Shown here: positions 46,415-57,660 of the stretch, in pieces
Numbering within the stretch: position 1 is the stretch's first letter
How the letters are laid out: each line of letters starts with the position of its first letter
Source of the DNA: Dactylorhiza incarnata
Taxonomy: Eukaryota > Streptophyta > Magnoliopsida > Asparagales > Orchidaceae
Reading direction: 5' to 3'
NCBI GenBank assembly: GCA_033032865.1
Contig: JAWHQI010000040.1
Coordinates: 8,415,001 to 8,479,000, forward strand
DNA length: 64,000 nucleotides
Notes under the pieces: generated by a model
The model's input: the letters and a program-made list of their open reading frames with translations, nothing else
Told to the model about the DNA's origin: nothing
The model's database searches: none
Position numbers and translations under genes: made by a program

Positions 46415-47010
46415 ACCCGGAAGATCTTAGAGAGCTTCCCCTCCCAAACCAATGCTTAACTGGGCACCTTGGAGGGCACTACAAGCCAACCAAAATTAAC
46501 CAGGAGGAGAGAGCCCAAAAGATCGTATCTCCTCCAAGGTGCCCTTAAGGGTCTATTTATAGTTTTTCTACTCTGGCTGCAAATAGCTTCATTCAGCCTT
46601 TTTGTTTTACTAACCACACCCCAAATAGGTCTGCTAACAGCCAAACTCTGCTATTCTGAAAGGCTATTGGCTGCCCACAGAGGGTATCTGAGTAAATTTA
46701 CCTCTGGACCCCACTTGGAGAGTGGTATGTGGAGGCACCACTCGCCAGACTTCCCACCAACCGGGTTCTCTTGATATTGTTTGACTAGTGGACCGTGAGA
46801 GCACCACTCGCCAGGTCCCTAGTCCCGCAGGAGAGTGGGGTTCCGCCCCTCACTCGCCTGGCGGGCCGCATCTGAACTCCTAGGCGGCCGAGGGCTTGAA
46901 TAACGAGGATCTCACTCGCCCGCTTCCACCATCCCAGGCGAAAAGCCCTCTAACTTGGGCGAATGCCCTCCAAAGGTTCATCCTTTGGTTCCTGGGGCCT
47001 GGGGCCCACT
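46415..47010 (-). repeat. Probable 5' LTR of T1
   Basis: Position upstream of gag and a minus-strand TATAAATA at 46554-46561 suggest LTR sequence. The matching 3' LTR is missing from the window, so its ends are approximate. The plus-strand RT fragment of T2 starts at its right edge. Confidence 0.45.
46554..46561 (-). promoter_or_regulatory. TATA box in the probable T1 LTR
   Basis: TATAAATA on the minus strand, pointing toward the T1 gag. Confidence 0.5.
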
Positions 47011-47015
47011 CGACG

Positions 47016-47179
47016 AATATGGGGTTGTACAATCATCAGATTTGCATGCTCCCCCCAATGTTAAGGATGTCTCATTCATCACTTGGGATGGGTGGTATTG
47101 CTACAAGATGATGACCTTTGGGCTGAGGAATGCAGGAGCAACATACCAGCGGATGATGGACAGGGTCTTCCATGAGTAG
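47016..47179 (+). pseudogene. T2: Tat reverse transcriptase fragment, 5' part
   Basis: The plus strand reads GLYNHQICM, then NVKDVSFITWDGWYCYKMM, TFGLRNAGATYQRMMDRVFH. This is the RT palm of a Tat element. It is interrupted at 47179 by element A and resumes at 53656. AGTAG at 47175-47179 is the left target duplication of A. Confidence 0.8.
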
Positions 47180-47429
47180 TGATGAGTCCTGATCATATAC
47201 ACTTTTATGGACTCATCTGGGCCATCTATTTAGTCTTTTCACTGCACTTTAGCCCTGTTTTAGCTCATATTGGTCATTCTATGCTAGGTGCACTTATAGG
47301 CCCTATTTGGTGTAAATTCGTATCTTTCTTCGTTATTAGTTTTCTTGTGCTGATTAAGTTTCACTTTCAGTGGCTAGACTGGTGTCGTATGCTGGAACAG
47401 GAGTCGTGCAGGTATTCCCGGTACAATTA

Positions 47430-47810
47430 TGTACAGGAACACTGCGCACGATCACTGGTTCTATTGCGCACGACCACTGGTCGTGCGCCGCTGATCGTGT
47501 GCGCTTAACCTTATTTTTCTGAGTTCTGTTTCGAGCAGTGCGCACGAGCATCTACGCTAGTGTGCACGACCACCGATCGTGCGCCACTGTGCGTGCGCAC
47601 TTAGCATTAATTTTCTGAGTTCTGTTTCGACCAGTGTGCACGACCACCGACGATAGTGCGCACGACCACCGGTCTTGCGCCACCGGTCGTGCGAACATGT
47701 TATTTTATAATTTCTGCCTTTGCAGGTTCCGTCCAGGCAGAGCGCACGATCACAGGATTCTAGTGCGCACGACCACTGGTCGTGCGCCAATGACCGTGCG
47801 CACTGTTTAA
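47430..47810 (+). repeat. CpG palindrome cluster upstream of the A 5' LTR promoter
   Basis: Several copies of GCGCACGACCA facing its complement across a single base. Perfect 23-bp copies lie at 47466-47488 and 47765-47787, and an imperfect copy near 47658. Short half sites (TGCGCACGA, TCGTGCGC) fill the gaps. The cluster lies in U3, within 400 bp upstream of TATA. Confidence 0.9.
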
Positions 47811-47820
47811 TTCCAGCGCC

Positions 47821-47827
47821 TATAAAT
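47821..47827 (+). promoter_or_regulatory. TATA box of the A 5' LTR
   Basis: TATAAAT in GCGCCTATAAATTCCGC, repeated at 52631-52637 in the 3' LTR. Confidence 0.65.
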
Positions 47828-48851
47828 TCCGCTGCTCGCGATTTAGGTCAGAAGGCTCGCTGTTTTCCGCCGTTTCTGCTCCAGTTTCGTCCGACTTTGC
47901 CCCTCCACCGCCGCCCACCATCTGGAGGTGCTCCGGGCTTGTTCTTCACGCCAATCTTGAGCCGGAGTTTCCTCTCGGCCTCCTCCTTCATCCAAGAGCT
48001 TCAAAGAGAGATCTAGCCGCCATCTCCATCGAGCAAGAGGAAGTTTGCAACCTCTACCGGATCGTGACACGAAGAAGACGGGTCCATTGGAGAGTCGTGA
48101 CAGCTCTCTCTACCCCGGACGTAGTTGCGGACCGAGCTTGGACGCAGATTGACAACCCGGCGATTCCAACCGTGAATCTACAACGAGACTTCGGATTCGG
48201 TCGATTTCTTGCCTTATTCTTCTCTTTTTGATGTATATGTAGCTAGATCTAATCATGATGATGAAGTGGCACTTGAATTAGTTATATTTACATATATATT
48301 TCATGTCTATGTGATTGTGTAATTTATCTATTTGAGTTGCTTGAGGTGCGCCGCCGTCCATTTCCATCCCGTCGTCATGTTCGTGTGCCGCACTAGCAAT
48401 TGCTAGTGGCGTGCTTGTCGAAGAGGTGCTTGCGACCCTCAATCCGTTAGCCTACTCGTCCATCCACCTACCGAAGCATGGCATCGCGGCCCGTATTCCA
48501 TCCCGCCTAACGAAGCAGTGCGCTCAAGGCCTGCACTGTTCGATTCCGCTAGCCTACTCGTCCATCCGCCCTTTCGACGCAGCGCGCTCAAGGCCTGCCT
48601 AGTCTCCATCCCGCCAAGCGAAGCATTGCATAGCGGCATTGCATAGGAGTAGTTGATAGCTTTTATTTTATTTTCCAAAAGCCAACCCAACTCCCCCGCA
48701 TTCCATCCGATTTAAGGACTTCAATCTCAAGTCCTTCCTCGAAACCTAACTCCACCTTACTGTGTTCCTCAAGAGACCGACACTCGGGGATTTTCCCCAT
48801 TATTATTACTTGCGCGACCGGTGCACTTGCCGAATCATCGCCTCAAGTTTT

Positions 48852-48869
48852 TGGCGCCGTTGCCGGGGA
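48852..48869 (+). other. A primer-binding site (tRNA-Asp)
   Basis: TGGCGCCGTTGCCGGGGA is complementary over 18 bases to the 3' end of plant tRNA-Asp(GTC). It lies six bases after the LTR end. Confidence 0.9.
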
Positions 48870-49058
48870 ACACAGTCGTGTGAGTTTTCTGGAGAGGGAG
48901 AACCTGAGAGAGAAGCCCTTCCATTTGTAAATTGCATTTTTTTTTATTTCTTTTTATTCCATTTTCCTGTTTTAATTAGGTTGCTTTAGTAATTTTTGTT
49001 AGGTGTGGTATTTCGCACAATAGTGTTTTTTCTATTTGAATCGTTTTATCTTCGCACT

Positions 49059-50257
49059 ATGTGGGCACATCTTAATTTCCGTTGCCGTTGGTGTGGAGCT
49101 ACCTCCCACTCTAGTGATGAATGCCCTACGAAGAATAGTAGGCATAATTCTTATAGCCCAGCATATGGAGCACCGACTTCGTCTGATACTTCATATGGTG
49201 CGCGTAAGTCTTATGACTACTCTGCTGAGCCTTTACCGTCTTACTTCTTTTCGGCTTCAGCACCCGCTGTGCCAAAGAAGCCCGCTAGGCAGTGCCGGTT
49301 TTGTCGGAGCACTGATCATGTCTTGAAGGACTGTGCCGAGTATCTTCGCCAATTGGACGAGGATGACGAGCCGGATATCCAGATCGTCCCAACTCCTAAC
49401 TCTGGCGGCACACCTTCAACATCCGGTTATGTGTCTTTGTCACCTTCACATCTTGAAGGGTATGGCATGGACACGGTCACCGGATGTGCGGCTGATCTAT
49501 GCACCGACATTGCTGAGCCTATTCTCCATGTGCATCCACCACTTCTAGTGGATTCGATTCTTCCCCCTGTTGTGCATACTATACTCGTCTCCGACGACAT
49601 TGTTAATGATGTGTCGCAGGATGAGGTGGGTGATCTGAGTGTTGTGCCTATTCCTATGGAGGAGGACAACCTTCTAGGTGAAGAGGAGTTTTCCTCAACA
49701 CCGGTGGAGGAAGTCCAAATCCTAAGCCTGGCCACCATTGATCCCGCCGAATCTTGTAGCATTGATGACAATGCTAACATTATTTTACTTCCCCAACCTA
49801 ATGGGAGTGAGACCGGGACCACTCCCCCGATTTTTGATTATTTATGTCATTCTTCTCTTTTATTTCCTGACCCCCTTCTTCATCTGAGCCTGTGCAGGTT
49901 GAGTCTTCACAGGTACATCAGGAGGACTTGGAGCATGATGCTCAAGTCAATGATGAGAGCATCCTCTCATGTGAGGAGGTTGATCCCCCCTCCGCTGAGG
50001 AAGCTCCACTCATTGCCTTTTCCTCCTGCCGCCTCCCTGTTGACGATACCTTGCTAGGCAAGGATGTGTTTTGTGAGATGAGTGAGGACCAGGCCTCCTC
50101 CTTTTCTTACATTCTCTACCCTCTACCTGTGAGGAGCAGGTATCTATATTTAGGTAGAGGGGTGACTGTTCTATCACCGTATCGGTACCCGCTACCGACA
50201 CGGATATTAGGCCAGTTACCTGTCCACTTCTCCTTCCATAGGCCCATTAGCTAGAAC
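49059..50257 (+). pseudogene. Double CCHC zinc-knuckle protein of element A (gag-like)
   Basis: From ATG 49059 the frame runs 332 codons to 50057. Knuckle 1 is CRWCGATSHSSDEC (residues 9-22) and knuckle 2 is CRFCRSTDHVLKDC (residues 79-92), both exact C-x2-C-x4-H-x4-C. A Ser/Tyr/Pro-rich spacer lies between. After residue 92 the protein is strongly acidic. Near 49870 the acidic character moves to the next frame (SEPVQVESSQVHQEDLEHDA, from 49880 to the stop at 50255), so one frameshift probably extends it to about 400 residues. No capsid domain is recognised. RNA or DNA binding is inferred from the knuckles, the packaging role from context. The knuckles are fully intact despite the frameshift. 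Confidence 0.75.
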
Positions 50258-51975
50258 TCTTAAAGTTTGAATAAGTCGTGCTGGGAGGACAATAACCCCA
50301 GTAGTTATCTTTATTTTCTTGCATTCTTATTTCTTCTAATCATGTTTAGTTAGTAGTACTTTCTTTTCAGTTTTCTTTTGTCTTTTGTTTTTGCGGAGCT
50401 GACCCCTGCAGGTACTTCTTCTGGATGGCGGATGCTGCAGCTCATTTTAGCTTACACGCCAATCTTCTGGTATGCTCACTTGCTGAGCATCGGGTACTCT
50501 CTTCCCCTAGCCTTTGCTGATTTTCATGTCATATATTATGCGGATTGTTTAGTTTAAGTCTGGGGGAGAGTAGTTTTGTTTACCCGCTCACGTGCACTAT
50601 TGCACTGCATGCTAGAAGATTTCATTTAAATTGTTGTTCATTTTCATTGCACACCACATCACCCACTTGAGCGCGTACTCATCTGTTTGCTTGCTCTGTT
50701 GCGAATGTAATTCTTCTGCTTATTTGGGAAAGTCTAGGTGATGGCTTAGGACTATGTAGCAGAGTAAAATGTTGACTCTAGTAGTGCTCCTAGTCGAGTG
50801 CTCAGTTGCATAGAAATTTGTGTAGATTAGACTTCTCCTTATACTTATAGTTTTATATTTTCTCTATTAGTGTAAATGTTGTTTACTCTACTCAAATGGT
50901 GAATCCGGTGTGAATCAAACGGTAGCGTAGGGATGTGTGTAAACGATCGCTAGATTCGTATTGCTTGAGTCGGGAGAAAGGAGAATCTTTCTCGGTGGCT
51001 AGAACTTGCCCCTAGCGATTCTTGAAGCATGGGTATACGGTTAGTCAATTGTGTGAATGTGATATAGGCCATCATCTTGGCCCGGTTGAGCCTTTGTGCC
51101 ATTCCTATCATCATTTCCTCGCTAGCCCAGTTGTGCCTACCCCATTCTTTTGGTTCAGCCCCACTATTGTTCACCAAAGCCTAAACTCCAATCCTAGTCG
51201 CACACCCAAAAAGCAAGCATTTTGTTTAAATTTCAAATTGGTGGTGTTGATTGTGGTAGTACATTGTGAAAATGTGGTTGTGCATCTTTGAAAATTTGCT
51301 GAATTTGTTAAAGAAAGAAAAAGAACAGAAGAAATAGATTTGAAAAGAAAAAGAAGAATGAAAAGTTTAATTGAAAAAAATCTGTTTGAGATTTATATTT
51401 GGGAGTAGGCGGTGCACACACCCATGCGTCTAAGTCTAAGTCTGGGGGTGTGGTGCATCCGCGTGTTTTGTGGCCACTTGGATAATGTTATGCATTTGCT
51501 CATTTGGGTTTAGTATTTGAACCATCGTCTTTATCATTGTATACCTCACCTAAACCCAAGCCCCATTTAAAACCTAAAGTCCTATTGATTCACGCATTTG
51601 AGTCAAACCAGTGCCGTGGAGAGAATGTGACCGGGCAAGCTTATGGTCACCGACACTGATGGATTTCAGTGGAGTTTTTCCCGCATCCCGGTCTTGAGCA
51701 ATGCTCGTCTCAGCGTTTAGTTTACTTTCTCCGTATGCATGACCGAATGATTCACCGTAGTTCACCATTTTGAGTAGTTGCAATATGCTTTTACTCTTTT
51801 AGAAATATATAGACTGTTTATATAATCAGAAATCTTCTCTACTATTCTTCTTATGCACGTGAGCATACGACTTCGCATGGTACTCTGTATTGTAGTTTTA
51901 AGCCATCTACTTTTCTTTCCCCGTTCGCTTAGAATTTGTTTGCTCGGGACGCGCAAACAGGTAAGTCTGGGGGTG
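50258..51975 (+). other. A non-coding 3' interior with PPT-like repeats
   Basis: No protein gene is recognised. Three purine tracts resemble each other: TTTAAGTCTGGGGGAGAG near 50552, TAAGTCTGGGGGTGTGG near 51431, and the terminal AAGTCTGGGGGTG at 51963-51975 that serves as PPT. Confidence 0.65.
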
Positions 51976-53655
51976 TGATGAGTCCTGATCATATACACTT
52001 TTATGGACTCATCTGGGCCATCTATTTAGTCTTTTCACTGCACTTTAGCCCTGTTTTAGCTCATATTGGTCATTCTATGCTAGGTGCACTTATAGGCCCT
52101 ATTTGGTGTAAATTCGTATCTTTCTTCGTTATTAGTTTTCTTGTGCTGATTAAGTTTCACTTTCAGTGGCTAGACTGGTGTCGTATGCTGGAATAGGAGT
52201 CATGTAGGTATTCCCGGTACAATTCTGTACAGGAACACTGCGCACGATCACTGGTTGTATTGCGCACGACCACTGGTCGTGCGCCGCTGATCGTGTGCGC
52301 TTAACCTTATTTTTCTGAGTTCTGTTTCGAGCAGTGCGCACGAGCATCTACGCTAGTGCGCACGACCACCTATCGTGCGCCACTGTGCGTGCGCACTTAG
52401 CATTAATTTTCTGAGTTCTATTTCGACCAGTGCGCACGACCACCGACGATAGTGCGCACGACCACCGGTCGTGCGCCACCGGTCGTGCGCCACCGGTCGT
52501 GCGAACATGTTATTTTATAATTTCTGCCTTTGCAGGTTCCATCCAGGCAGAGCGCACGATCACAGGATTCTAGTGCGCACGACCACTGGTCGTGCGCCAA
52601 TGACCGTGCGCACTGTTTAATTCCAGCGCCTATAAATTCCGCTGCTCGCGATTTAGGTCAGAAGTCTCGCTGTTTTTCGCCGTTTCTGCTCCAGTTTCGT
52701 CCGACTTTGCCCCTCCACCGCCAACCACCTTATGGAGGTGCTCCGGGCTTGTTCTTCACGCCAATCTTGAGCCGGAGTTTCCTCTCAGCCTCCTCCTTCA
52801 TCCAAGAGCTTCAAAGAGAGATCTAGCCGCCATCTCCATCGAGCAAGAGGAAGTTTGCAACCTCTACCGGATCGTGACACGAAGAAGACGGGTCCATTGG
52901 AGAGTCGTGACAGCTCTCTCTACCCCGGACGTAGTTGCGGACCGAGCTTGGACGCGGATTGACAACCCGGCGATTCCAACCGTGAATCTACAACGAGACT
53001 TCGGATTCGGTCGGTTTCTTGCCTTATTCTTCTCTTTTTGATGTATATGTAGCTAGATCTAATCATGATGATGAAGTGGCACTTGAATTAGTTATATTTA
53101 CATATATATTTCATGTCTATGTGATTGTGTAATTTATCAATTTGAGTTGCTTGAGGTGCGTCGCCGTCCATTTCCATCCCGCCGTCATGTTCGTGTGCCG
53201 CACTAGCAATTGCTAGTGGCGTGCTTGTCGAAGAGGTGCTTGCGAACCTCAATCCGTTAGCCTACTCGTCCATCCACCTACCGAAGCGTGGCATCGCGGC
53301 CCGTATTCCATCCCGCCTAACGAAGCAGTGCGCTCAAGGCCTGCACTGTTCGATTCCGCTAGCCTACTCGTCCATCCGCCCTTTCGACGCAGCGCGCTCA
53401 AGGCCTGCCTAGTCTCCATCCCGCCAAGCGAAGCATTGCATAGCGGCATTGCATAGGAGTAGTTGATAGCTTTTATTTTATTTTCCAAAAGCCAACCCAA
53501 CTCCCCCGCATTCCATCCGATTTAAGGATTTCAATCTCAAGTTCTTCCTCGAAACCTAACTCCACCTTACTGTGTTCCTCAAGAGACCGACACTCGGGGA
53601 TTTTACCCATTATTATTACTTGCGCGACCGGTGCACTTGCCGAATCATTGCATCA
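51976..53655 (+). repeat. A 3' LTR
   Basis: 1680 bp, TGATGAGTCC to ATTGCATCA, nearly identical to 47180-48845. The main length difference is an extra 14-bp CACCGGTCGTGCGC unit near 52476-52490. Palindromes are at 52262-52284, 52454-52476 (three-base centre) and 52575-52597; TATA at 52631. Confidence 0.95.
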
Positions 53656-54955
53656 AGTAGAAGGGGAGGAACCTGGAGGTTTACGTAGATGACCTTATGA
53701 TCAAGAGCTGGGACCTCGAGTCCCACCTCTGGGACCTTGAAGAGACCTTTGGTACCTTGAGAAAATTCAAGATGAGGCTCAAACCCCAGAAATGTGTTTT
53801 TGGGGCCAGCAGGGGAAAGTTCTTGGGCCATCTTCCCACCCCTGCCGGGGTAGAACCTACACCCGATAAGGTGAAATCAATCATGGAGCTAGGGTCGCCG
53901 AGGAACGCAAAGGAGGTCCAATGCATCACCAGGAAGCTGGCCGTGTTAAGAAGGTTTCTCTCTAGGGTGGGAGAGAAATGCTCATCTTTCTTCAAGGTGC
54001 TACGAGGGAACCAGAAGTTTGAATGGACCCCTGAGTGCGAGGGGCATTCCAAGCACTAAAGGAACAATTAACCCAGGCCTCGCTGCTCTAGGGACCATGG
54101 TAGGGGAGGACCTTTCCTTATACCTGGGGGTGGGGGTCGAGGCGGAGAGTTCTATTTTGATACGGGAGGAGGGAAAACAGCAACTCCTGTTCTACTATGT
54201 CAGTATGGTGTTGAGAAAGACAAAGCTTCGGTATCCCATCCTGGAGAAGATGGCCTTCACCCTGGTGGTATCTGGAGAAGGTCAAGGGACTCATCTGGCA
54301 GTTTCTCACCTTCTCAATTCGGCACGTACTGAGGGAGGAGAGCTCCCCAGCGGACCTCCTGGCCAAGTTCAGTCCCCTGGCAGGGGAGACAGTGTCAGAA
54401 CTTTTCCGACCATCCATTGAGGAAGGAGAGATGATGGAGGTGGTCCAGTGAGCATCGTGGATGGACCCCTTCATCACCTTCCTAACGTCGGGATAGTTCC
54501 TAGGAGGGGACATAGATAAGCGTCGATTCTAGTACAAATCGACATAATATTCTTTGCATGGAGGAGGGTTGTACCGAAAGACCCTCTCGGGGCTCCTAGC
54601 CCATTGCATGTTGAAAGAGGAGGCCCCGAGGGTCCTGAAGGAGTTCCACTCAGGGGATTATGGCAGCCACTTTGGGAGCAGGACCCTGGAGGGAAAGTTG
54701 TTGAGGAAAAAGGCTACTTCTAGCCTATCCTCAGCAAGTATGCGACAGAGTTTGCGAAGAAGTGTTCTAAGTGCCAGCTGTATGCTCCCCTCCAACTCCT
54801 ACGAGCCCAGAGGCTTCGGACCATCACAGCTCCATGGATGTTCGCGATATGGGGGCTGGACTTGGTTGGCGCTTTCCCCAAGCTAGTGGCCAAAGGAAGT
54901 TCCTGATGCTAATGATCGATTACTTCTCCAAGTGTCTAGAGGTGAAGGCATAGGC
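53656..54955 (+). pseudogene. T2: Tat RT, RNase H and integrase remnants, 3' part
   Basis: The plus strand continues the RT cut at 47179: KGRNLEVYVDDLMIKS (intact YVDD box), FKMRLKPQKCVFGASRGKFL and FLSRVGEKCSSFFKVLRGNQ. RNase H follows as LFYYVSMVLRKTKLRYPILE, then the sequence jumps to SSPADLLAKFSPLAGE, so the middle of the domain is deleted. Integrase starts with VLKEFHSGDYGSHFGSRTLE and a CSKCQLYAPLQ-type finger (about 54640-54800). It reaches TAPW..IWGLDLVGAFPK and FLMLMIDYFSKCLEVKA and then ends at about 54950. Frameshifts are frequent. It resembles T1 in sequence but lies on the opposite strand. Confidence 0.8.
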
Positions 54956-55052
54956 TAAAGCCCAAATCCCCCTTTCTAGGATATTTACTCTTATTGATCG
55001 ATTACAATTGGCTGAAGCCCAAATCCCCCTTTCTAGGATATTTACTCTTATT
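54914..55052 (+). repeat. Local tandem duplication at the end of T2
   Basis: GGCTAAAGCCCAAATCCCCC and the next 23 bases occur at 54953-54995 and, with one change, at 55010-55052. GATCGATTAC precedes both at a distance, so the second copy looks like a shortened duplicate. Confidence 0.85.
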
Positions 55053-55559
55053 AGTGGCTACCCATTCTCTTATACCCACCGCCTCTCTAGTTTCTCTAAA
55101 ATCCTAAGGTGGATTATAAATAAACTGGACAGACGAGTGTCGATGTTCAATTGAACATCAAACCCTACATTTCCTAGTCACAGACTATCCTTGCGTGCCA
55201 TCACTCAATCCCTACCTAATGGTTCCAAATTCATGCATCAATTTCCACTTATTCTTGTTGTTGGGTCATTCCTCACATCTCCTATAATATCGTGTTCAAA
55301 TTCCAAATTGATAGATTTACTAAACTTACCCCAACCCCTTTCTTCTAGTATATGCCACTAATGGTTAATTCTTTAATCAATCTATGTCTTCACAATGATC
55401 GCGAGGATTAACAATTCTATGTGTGATGATCAGATGAGGTCTAAGTCAAATATTCAGTTTTACTATTCGCAGACCCAATTGTCCTCAAGTGTGATAACAT
55501 AACATAAAAGGGAGACTACTTTATCCTCTAACTAATATGTGCCCAATCTAGTTCCAGAA
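55053..55559. other. AT-rich stretch, no gene seen
   Basis: Non-coding on both strands as far as can be read; no transposon signature. Confidence 0.35.
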
Positions 55560-56450
55560 GTTTTAATGATGTCAAAATTCAGATTTTACAATTTTTCATA
55601 TAATAAAATCATACATGGGACTATTTAAATAATTTCTTATAATTCTAGGAATAACGAGATTTGAACATGATGTACCATTTTTCAAAGGCCAATAACTCTA
55701 ATAAAAATTTCAAAAGTTAGTTAAGGTCCAAAATGAAGTTCAGCAGAATTTCATAATTTTTCTCTCTATTATAATTCCAGAAAATCAATTAATTGTCCAA
55801 GGGTACTAAATTCAATTTGTGAAGGATCTACTGAAATTATTCATCATAATGCTGTAAATAAATTTCCATGTGTTCAAATAAACTAAGGATGGATTCCAGC
55901 AAAATTTGGTATTTTTTGAACAGTGATGCGTTAATAATATTACATAAACAATATAAGCCCAACAATTCCATTTAATGAAGGATCTACTGTAAAAAATAAT
56001 AGAATAATTACCACAAAATTTACAAGACATTATGGTGGTATCGTAACACTACTCACTAAGTTTCATAATTTTCTAAGCTAATTGTCCAGTAATAGATATT
56101 ATTTAAGGTAAATATTAAATTCCAACTTTGTGAAAGAACTACTGTAATTCCTCAAATAATAAATATGAAATTTTTTTCCAGATATCATTGTGGTCAAATG
56201 AGCCTACTGACCAAGTTTCATAATTTTCCAAATCAAATTGACTAGCAAAACAAATTAATCAAGGAGACCATCTATATTCAATTTGTGAAGAAACATAATA
56301 AAATATTCCACCATAAATTATGATAAAATTCCCAGAACATAATATTGATTTCAAAAGCTTAATTACCCAATTTCATGTAATAATAAATTCATTCACCCAT
56401 CTAAATATGGGACAAGCTAATTATGATTAATTTGGGTATATGTACTATAG
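55560..56450. repeat. 155-bp degenerate tandem repeat (5-6 copies)
   Basis: GAAGGATCTACTG-like boxes start at 55821, 55977, 56132 and 56287 (spacing 156, 155, 155), with a weaker one near 55663. A second box, TCATAATTTT, follows the same period (55751, about 55903 weak, 56063, 56218). Two independent markers with one period make the array secure, though copies are only moderately similar. Confidence 0.8.
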
Positions 56451-57660
56451 TGAATTATATATCACTAAAAATTCAAGTAAATTTCCCTTAGTGTAATTTC
56501 ACCTCCTATAGTGAATTCCATAGTTTTATGACATTCCAGAGCATTCTATCCCTAGATTTCTCATTTATGTCAAATGTGACATAAGTACCCAAACTCTGCT
56601 TTCCTAGGGAAATCAGCCCAAATGTTATTGGGTTTTCTTGAGATGACAGATCTCATAAATCAAAATGCATGTTCCAAATTTGGTAGACATTGACCAAGGG
56701 AATAAATTTATATCAACAAAATAGCAAGTGTATAGTACACACTCATTTTTCCCAAGTCACCTTGGCCTTGCATGTGGCTTTCCCTCACATGCATAAACCC
56801 AAATGGGTTTAAACTTTCACTGGTGACTATTTATGGTCTAAACATGCCACCAAAGTCTTGGGTCAAGTTGAGTTAATTTAACCAAGTAGATTTATATCTA
56901 CATTTTTTTGCAATATGCACACCAAAAATTTCCCCACTGCATGCATGTGGAATTCCTTCACATACACAAAGCCAATTCATCCCAAATTTTTACCAGAGGC
57001 CTATAGTGACCTACACTTCTATTTGTCAAAATTTGGAGTCTCTTGGTATTGTCTAGCCATGTATACTACTAATATATTATTTATCAAATTATTGTAAAAA
57101 CTATGGGAAGATGTTTCCCAATAGTTATGATTTTTGGACAGAGGATAAAAATAGGTAATATATATCTATGGTTAAAATCTCAGACCAATTCACCCAATAA
57201 TTTGAGAGATATATCAAAATACTCTCTGTGATATAAGCACACCATTTCATATGCGAGACAAAACTTGCATGTTGAAAATATCAACATGTATAGCTCCAAA
57301 TGGTCTAAAAGTTTGTACATGGACTTTTATTGTCCATATTGATCTTCTAAAGAAGGTTTAATGGATATTGAGTTCATAAAACTCAAAAATCAACACATGC
57401 ATGGATTATTAAATATTTTCTAAAACTATAGAAATATGTTGTGCAAAAATTCACATTTTTGGACAGGAGGTGTATCTAGTGTAATTGCATGCATGTACAA
57501 AATTTCAACCTCATACCATTAACCATTTAAAAGTTATTCCAATAAAATGGTATGTCCCCTCCTAGGGACCAGTCTCACTAAAACTGCCCTACATGTAGCT
57601 ATAGTGCACCAAATCAAGTGATTCAAAGCCCTATGAAAAGTTGACCTCAAGGGCAACTAT
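56451..57660. other. AT-rich stretch up to K2
   Basis: No gene or repeat is recognised. It ends at 57660 (CAACTAT), where the LTR of K2 begins. Confidence 0.35.

Larger units (their letters stand above)
47180..48845 (+). repeat. A 5' LTR
   Basis: It starts TGATGAGTCC and ends GCCTCA. The first 38 bp form a hairpin (GATGAGTCC at 47181 pairs with GGACTCATC at 47209). A palindrome cluster spans about 47430-47810, and TATAAAT is at 47821. Small frames inside it are not genes. Confidence 0.95.
47180..53655 (+). mobile_element. A: Athila-like non-autonomous LTR element encoding a double zinc-knuckle protein
   Basis: A 6476-bp element bounded by TG..CA and a perfect AGTAG target duplication (47175-47179 and 53656-53660). 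LTRs of 1666 bp (47180-48845) and 1680 bp (51976-53655) are nearly identical. The PBS TGGCGCCGTTGCCGGGGA matches the tRNA-Asp 3' end. A PPT (AAGTCTGGGGGTG) precedes the right LTR. The 3.1-kb interior has one gene (49059-50257) and no protease, RT or integrase. Asp-tRNA priming and the AAGTCTGGGGG tract are typical of Athila/Tat Gypsy elements, so the lineage is inferred. It would need enzymes from another element. Confidence 0.93.

Noticed and set aside
48439..48690. 83-codon frames repeated at 53249-53500
   Set aside because: Both lie in the LTRs of element A; duplication reflects the LTR pair, not a gene family.
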